Of a stretch of 64,000 nucleotides of DNA, positions 63,081 through 64,000 are shown in pieces. How positions within the stretch are numbered: the stretch's first letter is position 1; each line of letters opens with the position of its first letter. The translations under genes and the position numbers were made by a program. This DNA comes from Rhodanobacter glycinis (lineage in GTDB: Bacteria; Pseudomonadota; Gammaproteobacteria; Xanthomonadales; Rhodanobacteraceae). The notes under the pieces are model-generated. The model did no database searches. It was not told the origin of the DNA and saw only the letters and a program-made list of their open reading frames with translations. Location of the stretch: positions 588,964 to 652,963 of the forward strand of contig NZ_RCZB01000003.1 of assembly GCF_006438785.1 (NCBI RefSeq), read 5' to 3'.

Positions 63081-64000
63081 ATGAATCTGGAACTGTCTCA
63101 CCTGAGCCGTCGCTTCACCGACTTCGCCGCGCTGAAGGACGTCAGCCTGACGGTCGCACCGGGCGAATTCATCGCGCTGCTGGGACCCTCCGGATCCGGC
63201 AAGACGACCCTGCTGCGCATCCTGGCCGGGCTGGACTATCCCGACAGCGGCAGCGTGCTGCGCGACGGCGAGGATTTCCTGGCAATCCACACACGCGAGC
63301 GCCGGGTCGGTCTGGTGTTCCAGCACTACGCGCTGTTCCGCCACCTGACCGTGACCGAGAACATTGCCTTCGGCCTGCGCGTGCGTCCGTGGCGTTCACG
63401 GCCTGCACGCGCCGAGGTCAGGGAACGGGTGGAACGCCTGCTGAAGCGCGTCCAGCTGGAAGGCCTCGGCGGCCGTTATCCGGCGCAACTGTCCGGTGGC
63501 CAATGCCAGCGTGTCGCGCTGGCCCGCGCGCTGGCAGTCGAGCCCGACCTGTTGCTGCTCGACGAGCCGTTCGGTGCGCTGGATGCGCAGGTGCGTGTGA
63601 CCCTGCGCCGCTGGTTGCGCGAGCTGCATGAAGAGCTGAAGTTGACCACGCTGTTCGTCACCCACGACCAGGAGGAGGCGCTGGAGCTGGCCGACCGCAT
63701 CGTGGTGATGAACAACGGGCGCATCGAGCAGGTCGGTTCGCCCGAGATCATCTATCAACAGCCGGCCACGCCGTTCGTGTGCGAGTTCATCGGCAAGGCC
63801 AACCGGCTGACCTTGCGCCGCGACGGCAACCATTTTTCGGCGGCCGAATGGACGCTGCCCGGTGATCCCTGGGGCGGTCGCCATGCGCAGGCCGTGGCCT
63901 ACGTGAGGCCGGAACATCTGTCGCTGGCGGTGCCCGCTTCGCAGCCGGTGCCCGCTTCGCAGCCGGCGTGGACGGCGCGGTTGCGCCACATCTACCTCGC
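63081..64000 (+). CDS. cysA: Sulfate ABC transporter ATP-binding protein CysA (truncated by window end)
   Basis: The first 306 residues of a roughly 340-residue ATPase that energises sulfate import. Walker [22 protein letters not shown]-loop [13 protein letters not shown], signature [15 protein letters not shown] (Cys in place of the common Arg), Walker [13 protein letters not shown] and [14 protein letters not shown] follow in order. After residue 240 the regulatory C-terminal domain begins, including a tandem VPASQP duplication. No stop is reached before the end of the window. Confidence 0.95.
   Translation, partial: MNLELSHLSRRFTDFAALKDVSLTVAPGEFIALLGPSGSGKTTLLRILAGLDYPDSGSVLRDGEDFLAIHTRERRVGLVFQHYALFRHLTVTENIAFGLRVRPWRSRPARAEVRERVERLLKRVQLEGLGGRYPAQLSGGQCQRVALARALAVEPDLLLLDEPFGALDAQVRVTLRRWLRELHEELKLTTLFVTHDQEEALELADRIVVMNNGRIEQVGSPEIIYQQPATPFVCEFIGKANRLTLRRDGNHFSAAEWTLPGDPWGGRHAQAVAYVRPEHLSLAVPASQPVPASQPAWTARLRHIYL
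63930..63965 (+). repeat. Exact 18-bp tandem duplication in cysA
   Basis: GTGCCCGCTTCGCAGCCG occurs twice in a row (63930-63947, 63948-63965), adding an in-frame second VPASQP. Identity of the copies suggests a recent duplication in the C-terminal regulatory domain. Confidence 0.9.

Overview
The window is a GC-rich, densely packed piece of gammaproteobacterial core chromosome. Gene content and order fit the Xanthomonadales (Lysobacterales), most likely a Rhodanobacter/Dyella-like member of the Rhodanobacteraceae. The reasons are a proC-pilT-pilU block, a gshB-tonB-yqgE-ruvX-pyrB block beside a complete pilGHIJ-chpABC cluster, a short H-NS protein with a C-terminal GRG motif, DUF4124 and DUF3147 proteins, and REP-type intergenic hairpins with a GGGAGCGGCTTC core. 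The genus is an inference from gene order. I see no prophage, transposase, integron, CRISPR array, rRNA or tRNA.

Layout. 1-2.3 kb: end of a heavy-metal RND efflux operon (CzcA/CusA C-terminus, DUF3240 protein, outer-membrane factor). 2.7-5.3 kb: QmcA/NfeD membrane pair and a ThrE-type exporter. 5.4-13.1 kb: H-NS, proS, DUF4124 protein, pssA, a divergent holD, rimI and valS. 13.1-17.9 kb: a leftward aroK-aroB-WGR-hemE-DUF3147 operon, separated from valS by an unusual array of about 21-nt period, with a divergent SDR gene. 17.9-22.6 kb: YbjQ protein, dodecin, glycerate-kinase-type kinase, pdxH with a BtuF-like protein, yggT-proC. 22.9-25.3 kb: pilT and pilU, the twitching motility retraction ATPases. 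25.4-31.8 kb: BON protein, a large unknown lipoprotein, pyrB, ruvX, yqgE, tonB, gshB. 32.2-44.1 kb: the Pil-Chp chemosensory system (pilG, pilH, pilI, pilJ, a 2015-residue chpA, chpB, chpC). 44.1-51.0 kb: rsmE, bioA, gspN, a HisN-like phosphatase, nudE, cysQ, mazG and a DUF4097 protein. 51.1-58.8 kb: ArsB/NhaD-type transporter, GST, YbbA/YbbP ABC pair, tesA, and an OmpR-type two-component pair. 58.8-64 kb: a fused 3-oxoacid CoA-transferase and the sulfate uptake operon sbp-cysT-cysW-cysA, cut by the window end.

How the genes work together. PilT and PilU power type IV pilus retraction. PilJ senses a signal, probably pilus-related, and passes it through PilI/ChpC to the kinase ChpA, which phosphorylates PilG and PilH, while ChpB is the nominal adaptation enzyme. 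Sulfate uptake (sbp-cysTWA) and cysQ belong to sulfur assimilation. aroK-aroB feed chorismate, hemE feeds haem, and pyrB starts pyrimidine synthesis.

No wholly new system stands out. The observations most worth a second look are the array between valS and the hemE operon, the loss of the catalytic Ser motif in ChpB, the single-chain CoA-transferase, the repeat-rich ChpA, the overlapping divergent start codons of tesA/ybbA, a BtuF-like protein without a signal peptide, and several intergenic palindromes and paired repeats.
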